From NCBI GenBank assembly GCA_032718865.1, contig JALUTQ010000004.1, forward strand, positions 2,418,001 to 2,482,000: 64,000 nt of DNA, read 5' to 3'. Shown in pieces: positions 10,071 through 19,633 of the stretch (position 1 is the first letter of the stretch; each line of letters begins with the position of its first letter). The stretch is from Tilletia caries. Its lineage: Eukaryota > Basidiomycota > Exobasidiomycetes > Tilletiales > Tilletiaceae. Position numbers and translations under genes: made by a program. The notes beneath the pieces were generated by a model. That model was not told the origin of the DNA. It made no database searches and saw nothing but the letters and a program-made list of their open reading frames with translations.

Positions 10071-10635
10071 GGTTGTATCCCAGCAGAAGACTGGGATCGT
10101 AACTAGCAGTGGAGAGGCCTGGGCCAGAAAGAGAGGATACATGCGGAGCAGAGGACGTGTGACCGGTCACAAGACCCGTGTGACCGGTCACAAGACCCGT
10201 GAGACCTGCCGAGGCGAGAGCGTCGTCAGAAGGAAACCCGGCCTCCTGCCCCAAGTTGGGTGACCATCCAGGCGCAAGGGGCTGCGGGGGAGCAGGGACA
10301 GCGGCAGACATGAGAAGAGAGCTGCCCTGCGCAGCTAGCTCGACGAGATCCGGTCCAGAAGGGGCTGGGTTCGAGCCCGCAGCCGGTTGGCCGACCAGAG
10401 TGTGGGTGGCTGCTGACCCGGCGTGCGGTTGGGCGGCCGTGAGGAAGGTGTTGAAACCGTCTACGTCCGCCACGGCTGTGTTGTCGGGGGTAGCTGAGAT
10501 GGGTCCGGTGCCGGCGGCGGTGACGCCCGTGCTGGCGGTGCCGGCGGCGGTGACGATCGTGTTGGCGGTGCCGACAAGGGGGGTGCTGTAAGGATTATGG
10601 TCGAGTGTGCTGATCACTCGCAGCCACTCTTCCAT
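10071..10635 (-). pseudogene. Upstream gag-like fragment of the DIRS element
   Basis: An open frame from ATG at 10635 (MEEWLRVISTLDHNPYSTPL) running into the GTGGG target duplication of the solo LTR. It is rich in Ala, Thr, Gly and Ser, with a duplicated TGLVTGHTGLVTGHT phrase, and has no recognisable fold. A pyrimidine tract and CTGTAG just upstream of the ATG could be a 3' splice site. Orientation and position make it the probable N-terminal or accessory part of the gag region. It is now disrupted. Confidence 0.5.
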
Positions 10636-10933
10636 ATCCTACAGTTATACAAGATTACTACTTCTCACATATCCTATTAGTCTCCCTCAATGTTCATATT
10701 AGTGTGGGCATCAATGCTGAATTGTTGTTGCGCCTTCACTTGGTGTATAATAACCAACTGGTTATTGTTTCCAACTTATGACTGCATAGTCTAGTTGGTA
10801 TCATGGTTGATTAAAATTTGTGTCGGCAAAAGGTCGTGTGTTCGAATCCTTTTGTCGGAGACTTTTTGGTTATCAGTTCTTTTTGCCCCACATATATTTT
10901 CTCACCAACCCGCGACGCGCGTCGTGCGTCCGT

Positions 10934-11121
10934 GCACCACCCGCACGTAACCTGCAGGGCGCAATGCCGCAATCACCGTTTCATCTTCTCTTACTGATTC
11001 GCCCCTATCTCTGTCTCTCTCCCCCGCGCACCACCCGCACGGTAGCCGTAGGGCGCAATCACCATTCACCGCTTCATCCTCTCTCACTCTCTTTCTGCCC
11101 ACTCTGTCTGTCTCTCTCTCC
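10934..11121. repeat. Diverged 94-bp tandem duplication within the second LTR
   Basis: Both copies begin GCACCACCCGCACG (10934 and 11028), continue through GGGCGCAAT and the phrase CTTCATC or a variant, and end in a CTGTCTCTCTC tract. They differ by scattered substitutions and small indels. Confidence 0.7.
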
Positions 11122-11336
11122 CCCTTCGGCCCTCCCCCTTTTTCCTCTATCGACACTCGCTCTGCCTGTCCCCCCTTTTTACTATCGAGCATCGACTACC
11201 CCCGTTCCTAAGTCACTCCTTTTTGACTGTGTCTGTACTTAAATAAGGTTGTGCCGACAGAGTGACTGGCGCAGTGGCACCACACAGTGTGCTGCGCATT
11301 ACTGCGCATTGCTGCGCACCAGGGAAGCCTGAAAGG

Positions 11337-11343
11337 TATAAAA
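11337..11343 (+). promoter_or_regulatory. TATA box of solo LTR 2
   Basis: TATAAAA in the context AAGGTATAAAAGGAGCGCC, preceded by a triple TGCGCA(T/C) motif (11291-11320) and followed by a pyrimidine-rich start region. Confidence 0.6.
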
Positions 11344-11580
11344 GGAGCGCCCCTCTCGCCCTTTCCTCCCTTTCTGCCCCCAGCTCTATACTTTCACATA
11401 CCTTGACACCTAACTTGGCAATCACATAACATTGCAGAGTTAAGTCAAACGTGTGAAGTCTGAGTCTCATCAAGTTTCAACAATTAGTCTCATACACTTT
11501 ATTACTTCTATACACCACACCTCCTGTAGGACTACTAACATCTAGATCAGTGATCGACCCAGTAGACATAGGCCAAAGTT

Positions 11581-12750
11581 CTAGCAGCGTGTCACTTCTG
11601 TCTCCATACAACGAGCGGTACTACACGTGGACTGTCCAACACCGAATCTACTAGGTCGATTGCTCTCTTGTAGTTGGGAAACCTTACAGGTGCGCGCAGC
11701 AGCAGAGGAAGGGGCAGTCCCAGCCGTGCTCATGATCGCCTGAACGAATGTATTCCGCTTTGTTGGAGAGAGGTTCTGAAAAGCCTGGACAAAGGCCTCC
11801 ATGGGTGTCGGAGTGCGTGACCGGGCCGATGCGGTGCCCGCGGTTGACTCCGGGGCAGCGGCAGACGACAGCGGAGCAGCGGTTGAAGGTGACACAGAGA
11901 GGGCAGCGGTTGGCGATGAGGACGGGTGGGAGGCGCCCGAGGCAGTGACGTGTGCCGTGCGTGCCGTGCCTCCAACGGCGAGGTGATGGTCCGAATCCGT
12001 ACGAGGGCGGACGGTGAGGCGATCGTCCGCGTCCGCATCCGCCACATGTGCCCGAGGCCGCTTTGTGGCCTGACCCGTAGCGCCAGATGAGCGCGTGACA
12101 GCAGTGTCAGAAGCCGAAGCAGCGGCCGCAGTGGCTCTGGTGACGACCCGATTGATCTATTGGCAAGAACAGCAACAGAGAAGCAGAAAGCAGAACACCG
12201 GGAGTCAGAACATGAAACGAGCGCAGAACAGAACAGAACAGAACAGAACAGAACAGAACAGAACAGAGCAGAACAGAGGCAGAGGCGTACTCGCCTTAGA
12301 ACCGAGAGAGTCCGCGTTGGACTAGCGCAGCGGTGTCGGAACCGCGGACGCCGCCGCGAGGGCGCTCTGAGCAGCTGGTGTGGCAGAGGGAAGAGCAGCA
12401 GCCGAAACCGAGCGGGCCGAGACCGAGGGAGCAGAGGTCGAGCCCATCGTGAGCTGCGCAGCAGCAGAGGGGCGCCCGGTGGCCGCTATGGCGTTCGTGG
12501 TGTCCGAGCCTCGTGCGAGAGACGAGGGCGCAGCAGGTGTACCCGAGGCCGTGGCCGTGGTCGAGAGCTGCCAGGTGGACGCGTTGTTGAAGGCGGCTTG
12601 ATGCGTCTCGCCCTTGGACCGTGCACTGATGTAGACGGACAGTGCTTCCGGCGAGAGGAGTTCACGGGCTTCAGCGACGTTGCTGTCGATGCTTGCTTGC
12701 GTGGCCAGGACCGAGCCGGGACGGGAGGAGTCCGAGGTGTTGCCTTCTGA
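11581..12750 (-). pseudogene. Ala/Ser-rich gag-like frames, probable 5' part of the DIRS-like element
   Basis: ATG at 12750 opens MSEGNTSDSSRPGSVLATQA, a 142-codon Ala/Ser/Thr-rich frame ending in TAG at about 12322. A second frame in the same style runs from about 12171 to 11581. A 3' splice site (CCAATAG, about 12160) precedes INRVVTRATAAAASASDTAV, and GTACGC at about 12290 could be the donor, but the TAG lies before it, so a clean joined product is not obtained. The second part contains TPMEAFVQAFQNLSPTKRNTF, the only stretch that looks folded. Same strand and adjacency suggest it belongs to the retroelement, but it could be a separate decayed gene. Confidence 0.4.
12222..12277. repeat. 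(GAACA)n microsatellite
   Basis: About ten consecutive AGAAC/GAACA pentamers with one interruption (GAGCA). It lies in the putative intron between the two gag-like frames. Confidence 0.9.
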
Positions 12751-13449
12751 CATGTTGAGCACTGGAAGGGTAAAAGAAAAAGGAAACGTAGAGCAAGGAC
12801 AGCTTGTCTGGTGAACGATCCTGAACCTGCTGTCTGCGCAGATGGAAGACGTACCGATCGTTGTGTCCTTCTTCCATCTTCCCTTCTTCCTCTTCCGTCT
12901 TGTCGAGGAAGGATATCTCATTTCAGGATCGTCACAAGACCGCTCACGAGGCCGTCTCTGTTACTTGTAACTTCGATCTACTGTAACTGCTCCAGTGCAG
13001 TGGTGTCACCTTTCATGTGGAAGATCAGAAAAATGCGAGTGCGGGGAAAGCCTAAGTTACGCGTGCACCGACGCCAGTCTGCAGATCCCATCACCCACGC
13101 ACACGCTCGACTTTCGAAGGAAGTTCACGCATGTGCTCTGTGACTCTGTGAGCCGCGTTCGGCTCCTTGCTGCGAGCGTTTGTATGTGCTTAGCCACTTA
13201 CGTATCCGCATCCGAAGAAAGGAGATCCAGCTGTAATTGTCTTACACGTTCGCTGTCAGTCGGAGGCTCAGAGATGATCCATGCGCGTGCCATCTTCCCT
13301 TTCCGAACTCGCTCGCTCATGCTAAGAGCCTAGGCAAGACCCCGTATAAAGACGGCACGCCTTCGTCTCCACGCTTCCTGAAAGTCTTCCCCCCCTTCCC
13401 TATACATTATCACCCTCTCACCACCTACTAACTGAGAAATTTCAACAGC
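12751..13449. other. Intergenic between retroelement remains and START gene
   Basis: Contains the presumed 5' end of the DIRS-like element on the minus strand and the promoter of the plus-strand START-domain gene (TATAAA at 13345-13350, 100 bp before the ATG). I could not define the element end; no terminal repeat matching the region around 5.2 kb was found by eye. Confidence 0.5.
13345..13350 (+). promoter_or_regulatory. TATA box of the START-domain gene
   Basis: TATAAA in the context CCCGTATAAAGACGG, followed by a C/T-rich leader and ATG at 13450. Confidence 0.6.
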
Positions 13450-14751
13450 ATGTCTCTCAACATCCCCGGCCCCCAGGACATCGTCTCCGCCGACGGCTAC
13501 TACACCCGCCCCGCCGAGTTCACAGAGAAACTCGAGAAGGCCAAGGCTGCCTTCCAGGCCCAGCTCGATGACACCGACGGATGGACATCGGCCGGTACTC
13601 GTGAGGAGTGCGACGTCGCCAGCAAGGTGTGTGCTTCTCTTTTATTCCTTGAGGCTCAAGAACTGAGCTGACCATGTGTTTGCCCTCTTTCCCTTTCCTT
13701 CGTCCTTTGTGTGCTGGGCTACCATTTGCACGCTCTGTTGGCTGGTATCGCGCTCTTTTCTGCACTTGTGGAACTCCCTTGAACGCGCATGGGGCGACAA
13801 CAGACCGAGGACGAGTCTGGTGTGCCGGTGGTCAAGGGTACTGCGCTGATCGAGAACGCGACCCCGGAGGAGGTCATCGCAACGATCCAGCTGCCCGGCA
13901 TGCGCCGCAAGTGGGACGTCCGTTTCGACGGCGGCCACAACATCCGACGATTCAGCTACACCTCCTACCAGTTCTACTCTGTCACCAAGACGCCCTCGAT
14001 GTTCGTCTGGCAGCGCGACATTGGCGGCGTGCAGGACAACATCCTCGGCGACGACGGCTCGGAGCTCCGGATCGTGCAGACTTCGATGGACGACGAGGAG
14101 AACTTGCCCGACGCCGGTTCATACGCGGTCAGCCGGACGCGTGCCAACCTCGAGTACGCGGGCTGGCAGGTCAAGAAGCAGGGCGACGATGTGATCGCGA
14201 CGTACATCGTCAAGGTGCACCTGAACGGCTCCATCCCTACCTCGGTCGCGGCTCTTGTGGCTACGGAGACTCCCCTGTGCGTGGCCAAGGTCCGTGACAC
14301 GCTCTACAGCACAGGTTTCGCGCCATACCAGGTCACCCGTGACAGCGCGGGCAAGCTGCTCGAGTTCAAGTCGGTCAACATCACCCAGGACTTCGACGAC
14401 GGAGATGGCTCAGAGGCAACAGCCGGCGAGCGCAAGTGGACCAGCTACTTCATGTGTGAGTATTCTTTTCCTCTCTCCTTTTTTCGCGTTTGAGGATCTC
14501 CCTTCTTGAGATTTTCCATCCGGGTGCAATACTGACCGTCCTGTTTCGAATCGTTTTTTTCAATAGCCAAGGGCGCCGAGGAGATCGAGATCGCATACGA
14601 CAGCCAGCGGATGTACCCCGACGGTGTCGAGGCCATTGTCGAGGGCGACGCCGCGACGGTATCCGTTGCCGAGGCTGAGAACCGCGTCAAGGTCTCGATC
14701 AAGGAGGGCTCCGAGGGCAAGCGGTTCCAGGTCATCATTACTCCCAAGTAA
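13450..14751 (+). CDS. START-domain (StAR-related) lipid-transfer protein
   Basis: Three exons: 13450-13626, 13804-14455 and 14567-14751 (introns GTGTGT..CAACAG and GTGAGT..CAATAG), giving about 337 aa. The frame is continuous at both junctions (phase 0, then phase 1 in TTC ATG TCC AAG). Residues about 65-240 have START-like features: a Trp-x-x-Arg-Phe-Asp entry (KWDVRFDGG), FVWQRDIGG, an Asp/Glu-rich turn and a C-terminal amphipathic helix region (AALVATETPLCVAKVRDTL). Such proteins bind sterols or phospholipids in a hydrophobic pocket and move them between membranes. There is no signal peptide or TM segment, so a cytosolic protein is likely. The C-terminal about 70 residues (after SYFMSKGAEE) form a small beta-rich extension. 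A second START-type protein is encoded at 45284. Ligand unknown. Confidence 0.7.
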
Positions 14752-15859
14752 ACAACACTGATGCGAACAGACGACGAACAACGGAACGCGCTTTTGTGCC
14801 TCAAATCACGCTCTATCAGGACCTGCAATTCTTTCGACAGTCCATAATCCTGCCCTGCGGTGCGGCGTCAGGACGACCGTCCTTTTTCTCTCTATTCCCA
14901 ATCCCCAATTCTCTCTCTATCAGTACCTTCAGAACATTCTAACGAAGCAAATGACACCGAACTTAGGCAAGGCTTTGATTCGGAGCGTGTTTCCACATGC
15001 AAAGGAGACAGGCAGCCGAGATGATCGCCTCTTAAAGAGCCTCAAAGACGAGCTGCAAAGTTCTTTGGCTGTCGGATAATTGGGAGAAATCTTCGACTGG
15101 ATCTCGCCAAGATTCATGCGGAGGAAGATGCGGACGAGCGACGAGACGATAGGGATTGAGGCTGAGGCGCTGAGGATTGAGGCTGAGGAACGAGGAAGGG
15201 TTCAAGGGACGCTGTTGTTGGAATGTCGTTCAGGCGTGGGGGAGATCAGGAATTCGTGAGCCGTGCTCCCCGGGCAGAAGAACAAGACGAAGAACAAGAC
15301 GAACCAACGAGCAAGCGCCCTTGTCAATTCCATAGCGCCTGCCGCTGCGACTGCACTGTGTGCGAGTGATCGAGATATGTGACGGGTATCGTTGGATGTC
15401 GAGGGTCGAAGGGGAAGCAAGGAGTCGGCGGGTCTGTGCAGCAGGACGGAAAGTGGGTGAGTGAATTTACCAGTGAAATGGATGAGCCCGACTTTGAATT
15501 GATTTAGGCTGCATTTTGAGAGCCATCCGTTCTTGGCTGTGTGCTGAGTGCTGACTCGCTTCCTTGCCAGCATCGCCTGCCGCGTCTATAGCATCGATCC
15601 CGGTGTCCTCCTCTGTGCGTCTCCCTTTCTTTCCCTCTCTCTCTCTCTCCCTCCCACTCGCCTCTCCTCTTCGCTGCGTCCTGGACAGTCTCCTCCATCT
15701 CCCACAGGATTTTCTTGCTCGCCACTTGCATCGGTTCGAAAGCTTCAACATCTCCACTGCCTCGACTCCGAACAAGAACGGATCACGGCCAGCCCACCCA
15801 TCGGCTCCTTCACTCTCTCGCTCCATCCACTGCGCGCGATATTTGCATCCAACAACAAA
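14752..15859. other. Intergenic with pyrimidine-rich promoter
   Basis: Holds the 3' UTR of the START gene, one small minus-strand frame (15202-15333) and, at 15615-15660, a C/T tract typical of promoters in this genome upstream of the Kre9/Knh1-like gene. Confidence 0.45.
15202..15333 (-). CDS. Small secreted-type ORF, unrecognised
   Basis: ATG at 15333 opens a 43-aa frame with a strong signal-peptide-like start: MELTRALARW, then FVLFFVLFFCPGSTA and a short polar tail. It lies divergent to the Kre9/Knh1-like gene. It may be a genuine small peptide, the first exon of a longer gene running left, or chance. No homology is recognised. Confidence 0.25.
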   Translation of the reverse strand: MELTRALARWFVLFFVLFFCPGSTAHEFLISPTPERHSNNSVP

Positions 15860-16621
15860 ATGGCGATCCCATCATCCCTCTTCTCTCTGGCCTTCGCGGC
15901 CATCGTCTGCTGCTGCTTCCTCGCATCCTCCGTTGACGCAGGCGTCTACATCACCTCGCCCGACTCCAACAGCAAGGCCAGCGGCGGAGCAAGCATGGAG
16001 ATCCAATGGCGAGACGACGACAAGAAACCTCAACTTAAATCATGGGGTAACCTCACCCTCTATCTCGCAACCGGAAGCTCGTCCGAGCAATTCATGCTCC
16101 AAACCCTCAAAACCAACGTCCGAGCCAGCGCGAACGCCGTCAAAGTCAAGGTCGATCCCAAAGCCGGCTCCAACGGCGGGGACTACTTCATCCGCGCCGT
16201 CGGCTCGGCCACTCTTGCCGATGGCACCCATCCCGAGAGCTTCTCCGCGCGCTTCCATCTCAACAAGATGACTGGCAAGTGGAACTCTGAAATCGAGTCC
16301 GTCCTCAACAAGACGTCCTCGGCGAAAGGATCAGGAGGAGGAAGAGGAGGCTCGCTCGGAGGCGGACGGCCGAAGGGCATTATCGGCGGTGGTAGCGGAG
16401 GCGGAGGATCCGGCAGTTCCTCCTCCTCCTCCACGGTAGTGACCCAGTTCCCCACCTCGACCCCCGGCTTGCCCTCGAGCCGTCCCGCCTCCGCCACTAC
16501 GACAACGGCCAACAGCGCGGCCCGCATGGGCAGGGATACGCCCTTTGTGGGAACAGGGCCTGTGGTGGCTACGCTCGCCTGTCTCGTACTTTCCGTCGCA
16601 GCGGGTCTGACGGTCCTCTGA
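15860..16621 (+). CDS. Kre9/Knh1-like GPI-anchored cell-wall protein
   Basis: A single exon of 253 aa. Residues 1-28 are a signal peptide (hydrophobic LAFAAIVCCCFLASSV, cleavage near DAG). Mature residues about 29-135 match the Ser-Thr-rich GPI protein/Kre9-Knh1 pattern: VYITSPDSNSKASGG, a Trp-containing strand (EIQWRDDD), WGNLTLYLATGSS and GDYFIRAVGS. A Gly/Ser-rich linker (165-205) precedes a Ser/Thr/Pro stretch and a C-terminal hydrophobic tail (PVVATLACLVLSVAAGLTVL) preceded by small residues, as for GPI attachment. These proteins sit at the plasma membrane or wall and support beta-1,6-glucan or wall assembly. A longer frame upstream to 15548 lacks a signal, so the ATG at 15860 (AACAACAAAATGG) is preferred. 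The KRE6/SKN1 gene about 6 kb away serves the same pathway. Confidence 0.75.
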   Translation: MAIPSSLFSLAFAAIVCCCFLASSVDAGVYITSPDSNSKASGGASMEIQWRDDDKKPQLKSWGNLTLYLATGSSSEQFMLQTLKTNVRASANAVKVKVDPKAGSNGGDYFIRAVGSATLADGTHPESFSARFHLNKMTGKWNSEIESVLNKTSSAKGSGGGRGGSLGGGRPKGIIGGGSGGGGSGSSSSSSTVVTQFPTSTPGLPSSRPASATTTTANSAARMGRDTPFVGTGPVVATLACLVLSVAAGLTVL

Positions 16622-17361
16622 AAAACGAACGCCGTAAGACGCGTCCTCTCGGTCATCCGCCACCTCGTACGGCCCTTTCGCTTTCGCCTGGCTCGACAAA
16701 TCTCCCACCTCGTTCGTGCTCGGCTCGCCAGTTGCCACGCGTCCAAAATGAACGAACGAGGAGTTTGTTCACCCACAAAAACCCATTTTGTTACAGCGCC
16801 TCCTTCCAGTCTCGAATATACCGCCCTCCGTCCGATCTGCCTGCCCCGCTCTTTCCCACGGACCTCAAAACTTCCATCAACAAACTCGCACACCTTTGTG
16901 TGTCGCCAGACCATCCCCGGAATCGTCTTGCATCTTCCTCTCCCCTCTCTCTCTCCCCTCTCCTGGCCAACCCGCCGACAACAATCATTCAAAACCAGAA
17001 CCTCGCCCCCGTTTCCTGATCCGGCCACTCCTGCTCTTTCGCCGACTGCCGGCTCAGTCTTCCACAATACCTTCCTGCTTAGACTTGTGTACGTTACCCC
17101 GTTTTACTGTAAACAAGCCACCTTTGCCCTTTTTTTTCCTAGACGCGAATCTCTTGATGGAGCGCCGTTCTGTGTCATGCTGGATGGGGAAGCGCTTGGC
17201 CTTTACTTTACTTTTCCTTCCCTCGTGCATGCTCTGTCCTCATGGCCGCATCTTGTCCATCTTCCGTCTCGTCTTCATGAGAGTCAGAGCACCGACCACG
17301 AAATAGGTGCCCTCCTCCGATCCCTGTTGGTGAAGCGACCCAGCTCCTGTAGTTGTGCATC
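16622..17361. other. Intergenic, pyrimidine-rich promoter
   Basis: No coding region is supported. C/T-rich runs near 16935-16975 and around 17120-17230 are consistent with 3' UTR and the promoter of the dihydroxyacetone kinase gene. Confidence 0.45.
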
Positions 17362-19412
17362 ATGTCGACAAAGCACATCTTTGAGGCCGAGCATCTCGTT
17401 GAACGATCCCTCCGCGGCGTCGTAGCGACGAATCCAAACTTGCACTGGTGAGTATCGATACCTGCCCTCTCTATCTGCGTGCATTCCGTGCAGGAGAGAT
17501 CTGATGCTATTTCGCCCGCAGCCATGGTCCCTCCAAAGTAGTATACGATGCCTCCTGGTCCCCGGTCGCCTCGCAGGGGTCCTCGCCCATCGCCCTGATC
17601 GCAGGCGGAGGAGCAGGCCACGAACCCGCCTTTGCTGGATACGTCGGCCAAGGAATGCTCACGGCCGCCATCTCAGGCGACATCTTCGCCTCGCCCTCCA
17701 CCCGCCAAATCTGTACCTGTCTCGACCTTCTCCTCCTATCCTCCTCGTCGTCCGCGGAAGACAGCAACGGCAATGACGGAAGGAGCAAGAAGGCGATCTT
17801 CGTCGTGCTTCAGTACTCGGGCGATGCGCTTAATTTCGGATTGGCGCGGGAGAAGGCTCGCGCGGCGGGTTGGGAAGTCGAAGTCGTCCTCGTCGGGGAT
17901 GACGTCTCCATCGGACGGGCGCAGGGCGGACGTGTTGGACGGAGAGGTCTCGCCGCGCAGGTGTTTGTCATCAAAGCCATGGGGGCTTTGCTTGCTCGGA
18001 CCGAGAAGACGGAGAGGGAGAGAGAGATCGTGGGTTCTGTGGGTGCGTTGGCGGAGTTTGGACGCGGCGTGGCGGAGTATGCGGGTACGATGGGTGTCTC
18101 GCTCGACCATTGCCACCTCCCTGGGTCCGGTCGATCTTCCTCCTCCGGCTGGAACTCGCTTGGAGCCGAGCAAGTCGGGCTGGGAGTTGGCATTCATAAC
18201 GAGCCTGGATTACGGCTGGAGACGTACGGGAGTCAAGAACCCGGTGCGCTGATCAACAAACTCCTCAACTTCATCTTGAACAAGGACGATGCGGATCGTG
18301 CATTTCTCGCATACGAGAGCGCGGACAAGTTCGTCCTTGTCATCAACAATCTGGGAGGCATCTCCACGCTGGAGCTGAATGCCGTCGTTCACGAGACTGT
18401 CGTCCAGCTCAAGGAGGGCTGGAAGATCGCTCCTACTCGCGTCTTTGCGGGAACGTACCTCTCCTCGCTGAACGCGCCCGGCTTCTCCATCTCCCTTATC
18501 GACCTCGACAAAATTCAATCGAAGACGGGTGTCGATGTCCTCACGCTCCTCGAAGATCCCACCCAGGCGGTCGGGTGGACAGGTTCGCGATCCTACCTCG
18601 CCGATGCGCCACGGAACGTACTCACAGCAGAAGAACTTTCCCGACAGCTCTCAAATTTGAAGGGAGGCATCACTCAAACCAGCAGCAAAACTGCATCGCC
18701 CTCCTCGCAAAAGCAAGAACGAATCATCAGCATGGACGCGAAGCAAGTCCAGAACATGCTCGCCTCCGCCGCGTCCTCCCTCATCGCCGCCGAGCCCGAG
18801 ATCACAAGACTTGACACCCTGCAAGGCGACGGGGACTGCGGTACCACCTCACGATCGCTCGCCCATGCCGTCCAATCTGCGCTAAAAGCAGATGAGATTC
18901 CCCTGGGTGACGCACAGGGTGTCGTCGCTGCCGTCGGGGGGATCGTTGAGGGTTCGATGGGAGGCACGAGCGGGGCGTTGTATGCGCTCTTCTTCTCTGC
19001 TCTGGCTGTCAGTCTACAACGGCAGGGGCGGCAAGAGGGAGGAGGAGGTGAAAACACAGCGACGAGCAACAAGAAGCTGTGGGCCCAAAGCACACTCGAA
19101 GCCCTCGAGTCCCTCTCTCAATTCACTCCCGCCCGGCCTGGCGACCGGACGCTCATCGACGCTTTGGATCCGTTCGTTCGGACCCTTGCTACCTCCTCGT
19201 TTGAGGACGCCGTCAGGGCGAGTCGGGAGGGAGCCGAGGGGACGAGTGGGATGGTGGCTAGGTTGGGGCGGGCGGCTTATGTGGGTGAGAATGATGCTGA
19301 GGGGCAGGAGGGACAGGGGAAGGGGGAAAAGAAGGGGGAGAGGCTGCCGGATCCGGGCGCGGTTGGGGTGGCGGCGCTTCTGGAGGGTTTGCTTGCGGGT
19401 TCGAAGATGTAA
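17362..19412 (+). CDS. DAK1: Dihydroxyacetone kinase
   Basis: Two exons, 17362-17447 and 17522-19412 (intron GTGAGT..CCGCAG), joining as NLH-C-HGPSKVVYD in frame; 658 aa. The enzyme phosphorylates dihydroxyacetone (and glyceraldehyde) with ATP to DHAP in the cytosol, for glycerol or methanol use and DHA detoxification. The N-terminal DAK1 (K) domain has GGGAGHEPAFAGYVG (about residue 50) and GVGIHNEPG, whose His at about 254 is the expected covalent substrate-binding residue. The C-terminal DAK2 (L) domain has the ATP/Mg site GDGDCGTT (about 460) and MGGTSGALY. It is slightly longer than the roughly 580-610 aa of budding-yeast enzymes because of Ser-rich insertions and a Gly/Glu-rich C-terminal loop. 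The 3' end faces the S28 peptidase gene 221 bp away. Confidence 0.93.
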
Positions 19413-19633
19413 GGGAGGTTCCTTGTCTAGTTCAGCCTCTCGGGGCATAGCAAATGAATCCTTCTGCTCATTGACGATGCTACTTGCTCTGACAGGAGCT
19501 CATGGCAGACATGTGAGGGTGGACCTTGATACATAGCTTGTCTACTGCGGATAATACAAGTGACATCCAGGGCAAAGCAAGGAATATTCAGGGTGGCTTA
19601 CATGTAGTCGGAACGATTTCAATGTAGAGACCG

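Larger units (their letters stand above)
10703..11482 (+). mobile_element. Second solo LTR (780 bp), TSD ATTAG
   Basis: Starts TGTGGGCATC and ends AGTTTCAACA, flanked by ATTAG at 10698-10702 and 11483-11487, a perfect 5-bp duplication. TATAAAA at 11337-11343 followed by a C/T-rich start region orients it on the plus strand. It shares ends and promoter layout with the other solo LTR but little sequence, so it comes from a different family. Removing it makes the surrounding minus-strand leader of the DIRS-like element contiguous. Confidence 0.85.

Noticed and set aside
10787..10867. Functional tRNA gene
   Set aside because: A- and B-box-like words and a T run are present, but acceptor and T stems do not pair and no anticodon arm can be drawn.
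16183..17067. 294-aa minus-strand frame opposite the Kre9/Knh1-like gene
   Set aside because: It is antisense to a gene with signal peptide and GPI tail; its Pro/Gly/Arg runs mirror the Gly/Ser linker of that gene.
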